Shown here: positions 8,988 through 17,730 of the stretch, piece by piece
How the letters are laid out: the number at the start of each line of letters is the position of its first letter
Position numbering within the stretch: the first letter of the stretch is position 1
Source of the DNA: Opitutia bacterium
GTDB lineage: Bacteria > Verrucomicrobiota > Verrucomicrobiia > Opitutales > Seribacteraceae
Assembly: GCA_002730975.1 (NCBI GenBank)
Contig: PCBO01000134.1
Location: forward strand, 1 to 36,024
DNA: 36,024 bases
Reading direction: 5' to 3'
Translations under genes and position numbers: made by a program
The notes under the pieces: model-generated
What the model was told of the DNA's origin: nothing
Database searches by the model: none
The model's input: the letters and a program-made list of their open reading frames with translations, nothing else

Positions 8988-10307
8988 ATGTCTAAGCTTT
9001 CACTTTCTTCTTTGATTCCGTTTTTCATGAAAAGCCCGATACTATTTGTTTCCATTTGGGTTAGCACCGCCGCTATAGCCTTCTGGGCAGGTACATGGTT
9101 TTCAGAAAAGGATACTGAGCCTGTTCAGCTAAGCGAGGGACAATCGGCACCTGATTTACAAGCGCCCGAAGATCGCGACTCAATGAATTCTTCGAACGTC
9201 GCTCCTTTCAGGCATGCCATTGAAGCTGTCAACTCAATCTCTTCCGAAGTAGAAAGTTCGGGACCAGCCGAAGATGCTATCGTCTTGCCGCCCAACTTGC
9301 GGAGAGCCATGAAGGCCAGTGGATTGGTGGAACGTCTGGGCGCGTACCTGGATGCAGTACGAGCCATGGATGCGGGAAATGCGAAGTTGGTTATTGCCGC
9401 CTTCGAGGCCTTGCCTACCGGATACGGTCGTCACCTTGAGATGAAACTGCTTATGCGTAGCTGGGCAACCTTCGATCCAATTGGAGCTCTCGCCTATGCG
9501 AATGAAAAATTAGACGCCAAAAGCGAACGTCGTTTTGCAGTAGCGGAAGCTTTGGCTGAATGGGCTTCCCTTGATTCGCAAGCCGCTTTCGAGTGGGCCA
9601 AGAACAACAATGACAACCAAACCGGAGACAACCCCCTACTTGCCGGAGTAATTAAAGGCGTGGCCGAAAAAGACTTGGCGGCGGCGACCGCTATGTTTTT
9701 TGAACTTCCGAATGGTAACGCTCGCTGGCAAGCTTCCAATCATCTCGTCCAGAAATACGTTGAACTTGGAGTCGATGAAGCTATCGCTTGGGCCGACCAA
9801 ATTCCTCGTGACGAACAAAATTTCCGTGAGGTTCTTTTGGGGCAAATCGGTTCTCAAATTGCAAGAAAAGACCCCGAGCGCGCGGCGGAATGGTCCGATT
9901 CGATGGAAGCGGGAGACGGGCGCAACAGGATCATCAATACCGTTCTCGGGCAATGGGTCGGAAAGGATGCGAAAGCTGCAGCTGACTGGAGCGCCAAGAT
10001 CAAAGACACAGGCACCCGCCAACATGCGATGACCCAGTTGACGAACTATTGGGCGGTTCGTGATCCTGTGGCCACGGCTCAATGGCTGAACGATTTTCCC
10101 CGGTCCAACGAAATGGATCCTGTGGTCGGGGCATTCGTATCTCGTATTTCTGGACGAGACCCCGCGGGAGCCGTGGATTGGGCTCGATCGATTGTGGACC
10201 AGAAACAGCAGGACACGGCTCTTCGACAGGCGCTGACTGCCTGGCGCCGCATAGACAAGACTGCCGCCGAGAACTGGACCAACGCAAACGCCCCTCACTT
10301 AAAGTAG
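8988..10307 (+). CDS. Membrane-anchored alpha-helical repeat protein (DPxAAxWA-type repeats)
   Basis: The 439-residue protein has one hydrophobic segment near residues 20-38 (ILFVSIWVSTAAIAFWAGTWF), then an acidic linker and a long all-helical region. From about residue 150 it repeats a unit of roughly 35-40 residues centred on DP..A..WA (DPIGALAYA, DPERAAEWS, DPVATAQWL, DPAGAVDWA). This resembles helical-repeat solenoid proteins that I associate with Verrucomicrobiota and Planctomycetota. No catalytic motif is visible, so a scaffolding or protein-binding role outside the cytoplasmic membrane is inferred. I chose the ATG at 8988 because AGGAG precedes it, although the spacing is only two bases. 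A TTG at 8958 and an ATG at 9028 are alternatives. It stands alone between the giant gene and the converging priA. Confidence 0.8.
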   Translation: MSKLSLSSLIPFFMKSPILFVSIWVSTAAIAFWAGTWFSEKDTEPVQLSEGQSAPDLQAPEDRDSMNSSNVAPFRHAIEAVNSISSEVESSGPAEDAIVLPPNLRRAMKASGLVERLGAYLDAVRAMDAGNAKLVIAAFEALPTGYGRHLEMKLLMRSWATFDPIGALAYANEKLDAKSERRFAVAEALAEWASLDSQAAFEWAKNNNDNQTGDNPLLAGVIKGVAEKDLAAATAMFFELPNGNARWQASNHLVQKYVELGVDEAIAWADQIPRDEQNFREVLLGQIGSQIARKDPERAAEWSDSMEAGDGRNRIINTVLGQWVGKDAKAAADWSAKIKDTGTRQHAMTQLTNYWAVRDPVATAQWLNDFPRSNEMDPVVGAFVSRISGRDPAGAVDWARSIVDQKQQDTALRQALTAWRRIDKTAAENWTNANAPHLK

Positions 10308-10351
10308 GCGTCCGGACAGAACAAAGTGAGTGGGGCTTGGGATGGCGCCAA

Positions 10352-12604
10352 TCAACTGAGGCTAACGGCATCGACGTCAAGAACGTCGATGATGTCCTTG
10401 TCCATCGGGAATTCTTCTCGGAGTTTCGTCAGTATGGGAACCAATCGAGTGACCGACTCGGTAAAGTACCAAAGATGGAAACGGTAGCGCCCTTTCATCT
10501 TTTCAATCGGAGCCGGTGCAGGACCGCGAGTTTCGACGTCGGATGGAAGTTTACCTTGGATGTGACGCACCCACTGCTCGGCGAAAAAAAAGGTTTTGTC
10601 ATCGTTGCGACCTCGAAAAAGGTGTCTGATCAAGTGCCGGTACGGAGGATAAGAGAATTCCTTTCTCTGTTCCAGTTCATCTTCCAAAAAGCCTTCCAGG
10701 TCAGATCTGCGAGCATACTGAATGCTAGGGGCATGAGGAGCAAAAGACTGAACGAAGACCTCTCCTGCGCGATCGCCCCTCCCTGCCCGGCCTGCCACTT
10801 GAACAAGTAATTGAAAGGCTCTTTCAGATGCCCGAAAATCCTCCATGCGGAGAGGTAGGTCGGCGTCCACGACCCCCACCAGAGTTACATTTGGAAAGTC
10901 CAAGCCCTTTGCTATCATCTGAGTGCCTACAAGTACGTCGATTCTGCCTTTTCGAAAATCGGCGAGGATTTTACGGAAGAGATTTTTGCGGGTCATGACG
11001 TCGGCGTCGATCCGAACGACGACGGCATTACTGGGAAGCATGTCTCGGGCAATATCCTCGATTCGCTGCGTGCCGTGCCCCTTCCGAATGATTTCCGGGG
11101 ATTGGCATGATGGGCAAACTCTTGGGGCATTGCGTTGGTGTCCGCAGAGATGGCAGCGGAGACGGCTGTCGGTCCGATGGAAGGTCAAGGAAATGCTGCA
11201 GTGTTTGCATTCCTCTACATGCCCGCATTGAGGACAGAGCATGGTTGTGTTAAAGCCTCGACGGTTTAGAAAGAGTATACTTTGTTCGCGGGCGGCGCAA
11301 CGTTGTCGCAGGGCTTCCACGAGTGGTCGTGATAGTACGAGACTGGAATCTCTTCTAAGAGCTTCGCGACGCATGTCCACGATGTGCACTGCAGGGAGTT
11401 CTCGACCATCTATGCGATGAGTGAGTTCGATCTTGTCATACTTGCCGGACCGAACGTTTCGAACAGACTCTAGCGATGGTGTGGCGGATCCGAGTACGCA
11501 GGTGGCGTTGGCTAGCATGGAACGATATACCGCGACGTCCCTGCCGTGATAACGCGGGGTTTCCTCTTGCTTGTAGGCGGGTTCGTGCTCCTCGTCGACT
11601 ACCACGAGGCGCAGGTTTCGCAAGGGAGCGAAAACAGCGGATCGAGCCCCTACGACGATACGGGCTCGGCCTAACGCGACGGCACTCCAAGCATCCAGAC
11701 GTTCTCCGGCGGAAAGGTGACTGTGCCAGACTACGACCTCCGTGTCGTCTTCTGAAAACCGGCCGCGTATTCGAGCCACTGTTTGTGGAGCCAAGGCCAC
11801 TTCGGGGAGTAGAAACAGAACGGATCCACCGGATTGGAGGGCATCCTCCATAGCTGCAAAGTAGACCTCCGTCTTACCCGAGCCAGTAATTCCTTGCAAC
11901 AGGCGCACCGCAAATTTCTTGGATCTTACGCAGGCTCGCAGTTCCTCGGCGGCGGTAGTTTGCTCATCGGTCAGCTTGGGAGCTTCACGGGCAACTTTTT
12001 CTCCTGTAGCAAAATCATCGTCATAGGCGACGCGATTCACCTTTTCTCGATTTTCCAAGATCAGCCCTTTCTCGACAAGTCCGTCGCAGGCGCCCGCACC
12101 AATCCCAAGCGCTTGTAACGTAGCCTCACGGGGAGCCGGATTACGTTGCTTTCTCAGAAATGAGAGTAATTCAGCTTGCTTGGGAGCTCTAGACACGAGA
12201 GCGGTTGCATCTTTCTCGAGGATTTCGCGATTAATTTCAATCAGTCGACGAGTCTTTTCCTTGGCACCATCACGAACAGCTGCGGGAATCATGGCTTCAA
12301 GAACAGATTCTTGCTTGGCGGCGTAATAGTCGGCCAACCAGCCAGCCAGAGAAACGAGATCGGGAGTAAGGACGGGTTCTTCTCGAGCAAGTGTTATCAG
12401 AAACTTCAACTTTGACGCTTCCGGTTTCACCTTTGGGGTGAGGCTTGTGACGATCCCCATCACTTGCCTCCTGCCAAGAGGAATTCGAACCAATGAACCG
12501 ATTGCCAATCTTCCGCAAAATGGAAGAGGTACGGCATAGGTGAGAGATTGGTCGAAACCGGACAGAGGCAAGACCTCGACCAGCTCGTCGCGAGGTTTAG
12601 TCAT
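10352..12604 (-). CDS. priA: Primosomal protein N' (replication restart helicase PriA)
   Basis: PriA is a superfamily 2, 3'-to-5' DNA helicase that recognises stalled forks and reloads the replicative helicase. The 750-residue length is normal for the family. Visible signatures are the Walker A GSGKT at about residues 242-246, the DEEH box at about 338-341, a GSATPS motif, and eight cysteines between about 458 and 501 in four CxxC pairs that bind two zinc ions. A QVAGRAGRGDR motif VI is also present. It is the second gene of a minus-strand pair: the upstream beta-propeller gene ends only seven bases before its ATG, so the two are probably co-transcribed. It converges on the helical-repeat gene with a 44-bp gap. 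Confidence 0.97.
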   Translation of the reverse strand: MTKPRDELVEVLPLSGFDQSLTYAVPLPFCGRLAIGSLVRIPLGRRQVMGIVTSLTPKVKPEASKLKFLITLAREEPVLTPDLVSLAGWLADYYAAKQESVLEAMIPAAVRDGAKEKTRRLIEINREILEKDATALVSRAPKQAELLSFLRKQRNPAPREATLQALGIGAGACDGLVEKGLILENREKVNRVAYDDDFATGEKVAREAPKLTDEQTTAAEELRACVRSKKFAVRLLQGITGSGKTEVYFAAMEDALQSGGSVLFLLPEVALAPQTVARIRGRFSEDDTEVVVWHSHLSAGERLDAWSAVALGRARIVVGARSAVFAPLRNLRLVVVDEEHEPAYKQEETPRYHGRDVAVYRSMLANATCVLGSATPSLESVRNVRSGKYDKIELTHRIDGRELPAVHIVDMRREALRRDSSLVLSRPLVEALRQRCAAREQSILFLNRRGFNTTMLCPQCGHVEECKHCSISLTFHRTDSRLRCHLCGHQRNAPRVCPSCQSPEIIRKGHGTQRIEDIARDMLPSNAVVVRIDADVMTRKNLFRKILADFRKGRIDVLVGTQMIAKGLDFPNVTLVGVVDADLPLRMEDFRASERAFQLLVQVAGRAGRGDRAGEVFVQSFAPHAPSIQYARRSDLEGFLEDELEQRKEFSYPPYRHLIRHLFRGRNDDKTFFFAEQWVRHIQGKLPSDVETRGPAPAPIEKMKGRYRFHLWYFTESVTRLVPILTKLREEFPMDKDIIDVLDVDAVSLS

Positions 12605-12611
12605 TGTCGCC

Positions 12612-14015
12612 TCAATTTTTGCGCAGATCGTAGCAAAGGATGCGAGTAGGGGTATCGGACATGCGATCGGTTTCGTTCTGCATAACGTAAAGAAGCCCCC
12701 GAGACACTACAGGGAGAGTCCATGTGCCCGAAGCAAAGAAAAGTTGTGCGAAGGAAATAATTTCTCCACCCTTTGGGGATAGATCAAGCCATAAGAGACT
12801 CCCCAGCTCTGAAAGGCACAGGTAATGCCCGTCTGCAAGAAGAAGCGAGGCGCGAAAGGCTTCAAGGCGAAGTTTTCGATTCTGAACCTCTTGCTCCCAG
12901 GCAATGCGTTTTCTCCATGCCTCCTTGCCCGTATCCACTTCAACGCAAACCATTTCAGCTCCTTGCTGATGCCTGCCGCTTACCCCATAAAGATAGCCGT
13001 CGGAGAGTATGGGGGTCATCCAATGAATATTGAAGTCGGTTTTCTTCCATAGCACCTTTGGTACGAAGTTTTCGTTGAACTCGATTAGTGCTCCGCCCAA
13101 TTCATAGCATTCGGATAGGAATACTCGGTTTTTGCCAACAGGTACTGGTGGCACAGCATTGGCAGATTCGTATTTATCCGCACGCCATGGGAAACGAGCG
13201 AGTTTCTCACCTGTTTTGGGATCAAGAAGCAAGAGCCCTCCTTTGGGTGGACGACTTTCTCCTCCGGTTAAAACGAGACAGACCTCTTTGCCATGAATCT
13301 TTGCAAGAGTGGGAGAAGAGTAGCTGGCACCCCAGGAATCTTTTGCGATCCACGCCTGTTTGCCTGTCTTCTTGTCAAAGGCAACGACGCACCGATCTTC
13401 CGATCCGCCTATGTTAAGAATCAATTTGTCACCTGCAATAATCGGGTTTGATCCTTTTCCAAAGAAGTATTCGGGAACGGCGAATTCTTTGGCCAAGTTT
13501 CGATTCCATATGAGTTTGCCCGTCTCGAGGTTTAGGCATGTTAACCAAGCGGTTACTCCGTGTAGGTACACCTGATCCCCATCAATGACAGGGCTGGTGC
13601 GAGGACCGTTTGAATAACCGTAGCGATCCCTGTATTCTACGGGGTATTCGTAACTCCAGTATCGCTTGCCGGTCTCGGGGTGAAGGCACTCTACCGTTTC
13701 CTTTCCATTCAGTCTGTGAAAAAGGACTAACCGTTCTCCCTTTATTCCCGGCGAGGAGTAGCCTTCGCCTTTTTCTACCTCCCAGACGAGAGTGGGTCCT
13801 GCAGGCAACCATTTCTTGAGTAATGGCTTTTCCTCAGCGATTGCATTGTCGTTAGGTCCGTTGAAACGAGGCCAGTCATTCGTGACGGCTCCTTTCGCCA
13901 AGGGTGCAGGGGGTGTGTGAAAGGTGAGCCGGTCGAAAGGCAGAGGCGATTCATGGCCGGAAAGCCCGAATGAAATTAACAAGTAGACTAGTAAATAAGA
14001 GGAAAAGCGCTGCAT
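12612..14015 (-). CDS. Exported PQQ-like beta-propeller repeat protein
   Basis: With the ATG at 14015 the protein has 467 residues and begins with a short signal sequence (MQRFSSYLLVYLLISFGLSG). An in-frame TTG at 14048 would add 11 polar residues before that signal, so I prefer the ATG. The mature part shows repeated blade motifs of PQQ-like propellers: WPRFNGPNDNA near the start, then ETGKRYW, ETGKLIW, KTGKQAW and DTGKEAW, each ending a blade. This style of protein (WPRFNGP opening) is common in Planctomycetota and Verrucomicrobiota, where it is often annotated as PQQ-binding-like. Whether PQQ is bound is not evident, and no quinoprotein catalytic site could be identified. It sits seven bases upstream of priA, an arrangement with no obvious functional link. 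Confidence 0.88.
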   Translation of the reverse strand: MQRFSSYLLVYLLISFGLSGHESPLPFDRLTFHTPPAPLAKGAVTNDWPRFNGPNDNAIAEEKPLLKKWLPAGPTLVWEVEKGEGYSSPGIKGERLVLFHRLNGKETVECLHPETGKRYWSYEYPVEYRDRYGYSNGPRTSPVIDGDQVYLHGVTAWLTCLNLETGKLIWNRNLAKEFAVPEYFFGKGSNPIIAGDKLILNIGGSEDRCVVAFDKKTGKQAWIAKDSWGASYSSPTLAKIHGKEVCLVLTGGESRPPKGGLLLLDPKTGEKLARFPWRADKYESANAVPPVPVGKNRVFLSECYELGGALIEFNENFVPKVLWKKTDFNIHWMTPILSDGYLYGVSGRHQQGAEMVCVEVDTGKEAWRKRIAWEQEVQNRKLRLEAFRASLLLADGHYLCLSELGSLLWLDLSPKGGEIISFAQLFFASGTWTLPVVSRGLLYVMQNETDRMSDTPTRILCYDLRKN

Positions 14016-14155
14016 TGAAGCAAAAGTTGGTGCGCCCTTCCCTTCCAAGCAATCCGAAATGTATAAAAAATGAAATCATTCCGTACTTGTAATGCACCCA
14101 CTAGACCTTCTACTAAGAGATGATTATATCTTCTCTCTGATCACACCTTTCTTTT

Positions 14156-15862
14156 GTGAAGCACATCGTTCATTCGATTCCAAGCGTTTTTAAGCATCGC
14201 AACAAAACGCGCAACGCCTCGCGCATTTTTTGGTTCGTCCTTATTCTGCTTTTCTTCGTGTCTGTCTACATGGCGGTCTACAGACATTTGATGTCGGCGG
14301 AAATGCTTGTAATTGGAGAAACCCGAGAGATAAATCTCGTTGAATGCTTTTATTGGGTGCTGACCACAATGTCCACCTTGGGTTACGGCGATATTCACTT
14401 TGTCGGAGACGGTGGTCGAATTTTCTCGATGGTAGTTATGTTTACAGGCGTCATCTACCTATTCATCGTCCTTCCGTTTTTCTTCATGGAGTTTCTTTAC
14501 AAGCCTTTCATGGAGTATCAAACCGGGGCTCGCGTTCCTCGAAAGTTTGACCCAGTCGAGAAACAGCATGTGATTTTGACTCACTATGATTCCGTAAGCC
14601 ACGCCTTAATGGATAAGCTCCGGCAATTCGGCTACCCCTTCGTTATCATCGTGGAAAAGCTGAATGAGGCTCTTGAGATTCACGATATGGGGATGCCCGT
14701 CATGCTCGGTAGTTTGGATGAAGTCGAAACTTTTAATAAAGCTTCTATCGACAATGCTGCTATGGTCGTCGCGACCGACGACGATATCCGCAACGTCAAC
14801 GTCGCTTTTCGCGCCAAAGACGCTGCCCCCGACGTTACTGTCGCCGCCCATTGTGCCCGTGCCGGCTCCGAAGACGTACTGACCCTTGCCGGGGCTGATC
14901 ACGTGATTCACAATGCCAAGCAAATGGGCACATTCCTTGCCCGTCGTATTTCCTGTACCGATACGCGTACCCATGTCATCGGCTCTTTCGACGAAGTTCT
15001 TATCGCAGAAGCAACCATTCACGGAACTCCCCTGGTCGGTCAGTCACTCAAGGAAACCAACCTTCGCGAGGACTTCGGCGTCAATGTCGTAGGTATGTGG
15101 GAACGTGGACACTTCGATAACCCCGATCCTGATGCCGTGTTGACAAATCATACCGTTCTCCTTCTTGCCGGAACGGAAAGCAACTACTCGAGTTATGACG
15201 AAAAATTCTGCCACTACGAGACCAACAACTCACCGGTCATCATCATCGGAGCAGGTCGCGTGGGTCGTGCAACGGCTTCTGCCCTAGAAGAAACGAAAGT
15301 ACCTTATCGCGTAGTCGAGACTGATGAGTTGAAGGCAAGTAAAGTCAAGGATGCGATACTTGGGGACGCTGCTGAGCGCTCTGTCCTCGAGCGAGCCGGT
15401 ATAAACAAGGCTCCCGCCGTCTTGATCACAAGTCACAGTGACGAAACCAATATCTATCTCACTATATATTGCCGGAAGCTACGTCCGGACATTCAAATCA
15501 TCACTCGAGCTTTCCTTCACAGAAACGTGGAACCTCTGCACCGTGCGGGTGCCGACTTCGTCATGTCGCAGGACCACATGGGCGCAAACACTTTTTTCAA
15601 CCTCCTCAACCGTGCCGAAATCCTCATGGTCACGGAAGGTCTAGACGTATTCAGCCAGAAGACTCCTCCCGCCCTCGTCGGTGTCTCCGTAAAGGATTCC
15701 AATATTCGCGAAAAGACCGGTTGCAGTATTGTTGCCATTAAACATGTGGCAGAAACCGTCATCACCCCCAGCCCGAACGAGACCTTCTCAGAAGACGGGG
15801 AGATTATACTCATCGGCGACGAAGCAGCGGAAAAGGAGTTTGAAGAAAAGTTCGGTCGCTGA
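14156..15862 (+). CDS. Two-TM potassium channel with tandem RCK (TrkA-N/TrkA-C) domains
   Basis: The 568-residue protein starts with GTG. It has a membrane helix at about 23-43, a pore loop with the selectivity filter TLGYGD at 74-79, and a second helix at about 88-112. Two cytoplasmic RCK modules follow. The first (from about 135) begins HVILTHYDSVS and lacks the Rossmann GxGxxG. The second has a clean GAGRVG at about 364 and ends in a TrkA-C-like domain. Such channels pass K+ across the inner membrane and are gated by ligands bound to the RCK ring. The degenerate first module suggests a structural role, with nucleotide or ion sensing left to the second. The gene is divergent from the beta-propeller/priA pair, with a roughly 140-bp shared upstream region. 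Confidence 0.93.
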   Translation: MKHIVHSIPSVFKHRNKTRNASRIFWFVLILLFFVSVYMAVYRHLMSAEMLVIGETREINLVECFYWVLTTMSTLGYGDIHFVGDGGRIFSMVVMFTGVIYLFIVLPFFFMEFLYKPFMEYQTGARVPRKFDPVEKQHVILTHYDSVSHALMDKLRQFGYPFVIIVEKLNEALEIHDMGMPVMLGSLDEVETFNKASIDNAAMVVATDDDIRNVNVAFRAKDAAPDVTVAAHCARAGSEDVLTLAGADHVIHNAKQMGTFLARRISCTDTRTHVIGSFDEVLIAEATIHGTPLVGQSLKETNLREDFGVNVVGMWERGHFDNPDPDAVLTNHTVLLLAGTESNYSSYDEKFCHYETNNSPVIIIGAGRVGRATASALEETKVPYRVVETDELKASKVKDAILGDAAERSVLERAGINKAPAVLITSHSDETNIYLTIYCRKLRPDIQIITRAFLHRNVEPLHRAGADFVMSQDHMGANTFFNLLNRAEILMVTEGLDVFSQKTPPALVGVSVKDSNIREKTGCSIVAIKHVAETVITPSPNETFSEDGEIILIGDEAAEKEFEEKFGR

Positions 15863-16413
15863 TGTTTTCTCTTGGCTTGTATCAATTCCAACTTGCAGAA
15901 GCTTTCGTAGGAGCCATTCGGTGTTGATCAAGATATCGTAGGCAGCTTCAGTTCAAGCATGTTGCGTTATAAGCCCGAGAAACGATCACGAGAGTCCGGA
16001 GCGAATATTTCGAGAAAGCGCTCAGGGCACCTACCATTGCGGGAACAGTCCCGATCGTAAAAAAAGAAGCGCGGTCAGAGTTTCACATACTCCGGCTTTC
16101 CACGGTTCCCGCGAAAATTATACTGCGGTTGATATGGTTACGGGGAAGTTTCCTTTTCCGTACCCGATTCGCACCTGCGGCGGCTTTTCCGAAAGAGAGC
16201 CCAGAAAAGATCTTCGCGTCAATGTAAGGTGAAACAAAACTGCAATCATCGAGGTTGGCGTCTACTATGAGACTCGACGTTTTCGTTATAGGATACGGAT
16301 AGGCTAATGGTTAAAGCCAGCTTCCTTCATAACTCGGTTTTTTTGCTTCTGCAAATGCATCGAGTATTTTCTTTAATTAAATTCCATGTAGACTCTCGAA
16401 TTTAAACTTTCGA
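15863..16413 (+). other. 551-bp gap with no recognisable gene
   Basis: I see no convincing gene, tRNA or CRISPR repeat here. A frame without a usable start stays open on the plus strand from 15942 to 16232 (96 codons) and reads like ordinary protein (GTYHCGNSPDRKK, then FPYPIRTCGG). On the minus strand another frame without a start stays open over roughly 75 codons in the same place. One small hairpin (CGGGA ACAG TCCCG, about 16040-16053) precedes an A-rich stretch. A decayed gene or mobile-element remnant is possible but not shown. Confidence 0.35.
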
Positions 16414-17646
16414 ATGAACGAGAACGAACAAGAAAAACCAAATGATGGAGCGGCTCGACTTACCTTCCGGTATGATTTGCTTCGGAGCACCATGACAGGT
16501 GTCCTGGAGACAGGCTTTTCCACTTTCGGTTTACTAGTTGCCATAAGAGCCTTCGAGTCTTCCGAAACTTGGAAAAGCCTTCTGTCGGGTGCGGTTTCGG
16601 CTGGTTTGTTGATTGTTCCTTGGGTAATGGGGGTTGCCGCTCGGTCTCGTATGAATGCCACGACCTTCGGGGCGTGCCTAATGGTTTTGTGCGCAGGTTC
16701 CATAACTGGTGCTGTCGTTGCCGAAGGCGCGGTCAGCTTTACGTTCTTTCTCGTAGCGGCTCAACTCTGTGTGGCTCAATTACCAAGCTTGATGATTCAC
16801 GTCTACAGTCTCAACTATGCCCCTGAAGAGCGAGGAAGGCGTCTTTCTTGGAATATTATCGTATCCGCTCTTATCGGTATGACGATTTCCTACGGTTTTG
16901 GGGTGTACCTTGACCGCAATCCGGAAAATCATGCATGGATTTTTGCGGGAATGGCTTTGGTGGCACTTGCTTCAGCAGCGACCCTACTCCCCATTCCTTC
17001 CCTCCCACTGGAGCTGCCTAAAAAAAGACAGGTGTCTTTTTTCTCAGGATTCTCCATCGCATGGGAGGACAAGCTCTTCGGTCGGATGCTATGTGGGTGG
17101 ATGGTCATGGGTTTTGGGGTACTAATGACTTTGCCACTACGTGTTGAATATCTTGCCGGCGAAGGAGGTTTGGAAATGAGTAACGAGGAAGTGACTTTAG
17201 TTGCCGTGGTGGTTTTTTCCATTGCGAGGATCTTGAGTGCCCGCCTCTGGGGGGGATTGTTCGATCACCTTCACTTCATCGGATTTCGTCTATTGTTGAA
17301 CGTGTTTTTGCTTTTTGCCGCACTTGTCTATTTCAACGCCGAGAGCTTTATTGGAGTTTGCATAGGAGCAACATTAGCTGGAATTGGTACCGGTGGTTCT
17401 TCCATCGCGTGGAGTTTATGGGTAACGAAACTAGCTCCCAAAGGTCGCGAAACCGAGTACATGGGAGCCCATGTCGCTTTTACCGGGGTAAGGGGTGTTT
17501 TGGCTCCTTTCTTGGGTTACTGGGTTTTGTCACAGGCAGGATTTTCGGGAGTGGCGTGGATTTCAGCATCACTCATCTTGGCATCTTCCTTTATGTTCGC
17601 CGCAGTTCTGCGGCATCCACGATTTAGGCTAGATAATTCCAGTTAA
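16414..17646 (+). CDS. Major facilitator superfamily transporter
   Basis: The 410-residue protein is highly hydrophobic, with about 12 predicted membrane helices and a polar central loop near residues 190-205 (LELPKKRQ) that splits it into two halves, as in MFS carriers. Supporting features are the charged turn APEERGRR in the first half and APKGRETEYMG in the second, at the cytoplasmic-loop positions typical of the superfamily. The substrate cannot be read from the sequence. The gene follows the 551-bp empty region, and its stop codon lies inside a hairpin that may end the transcript, so it looks monocistronic. The ATG at 16414 is the first in-frame start, and no clear ribosome-binding site precedes it. 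Confidence 0.85.
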   Translation: MNENEQEKPNDGAARLTFRYDLLRSTMTGVLETGFSTFGLLVAIRAFESSETWKSLLSGAVSAGLLIVPWVMGVAARSRMNATTFGACLMVLCAGSITGAVVAEGAVSFTFFLVAAQLCVAQLPSLMIHVYSLNYAPEERGRRLSWNIIVSALIGMTISYGFGVYLDRNPENHAWIFAGMALVALASAATLLPIPSLPLELPKKRQVSFFSGFSIAWEDKLFGRMLCGWMVMGFGVLMTLPLRVEYLAGEGGLEMSNEEVTLVAVVVFSIARILSARLWGGLFDHLHFIGFRLLLNVFLLFAALVYFNAESFIGVCIGATLAGIGTGGSSIAWSLWVTKLAPKGRETEYMGAHVAFTGVRGVLAPFLGYWVLSQAGFSGVAWISASLILASSFMFAAVLRHPRFRLDNSS

Positions 17647-17665
17647 GGTAAAATCTTAACTGGAA
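17637..17665 (+). terminator. Perfect 11-bp hairpin overlapping the MFS stop codon
   Basis: The arms TTCCAGTTAAG and CTTAACTGGAA are perfectly complementary around a 7-base loop (GTAAAAT). The TAA stop at 17644-17646 is part of the left arm. No T-run follows, so this may be a weak or factor-assisted terminator, or an mRNA 3'-end stabiliser. Confidence 0.5.
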
Positions 17666-17730
17666 GAGCTTGCTTAGTATGTAGCTGATTTTAGTACATA
17701 TGTTCGAAATAAGAACATTGTGTTAATGTA

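Noticed and set aside
10082-10810. A 242-residue plus-strand frame overlapping the helical-repeat gene end and the priA 3' end.
   Set aside because: It overlaps two confident genes in other frames, and its translation shows no domain features.
16280-16325. Possible tRNA-like fold around GGATACGGATAGGCTAATGG.
   Set aside because: No cloverleaf with a T-loop and acceptor stem could be built by eye.
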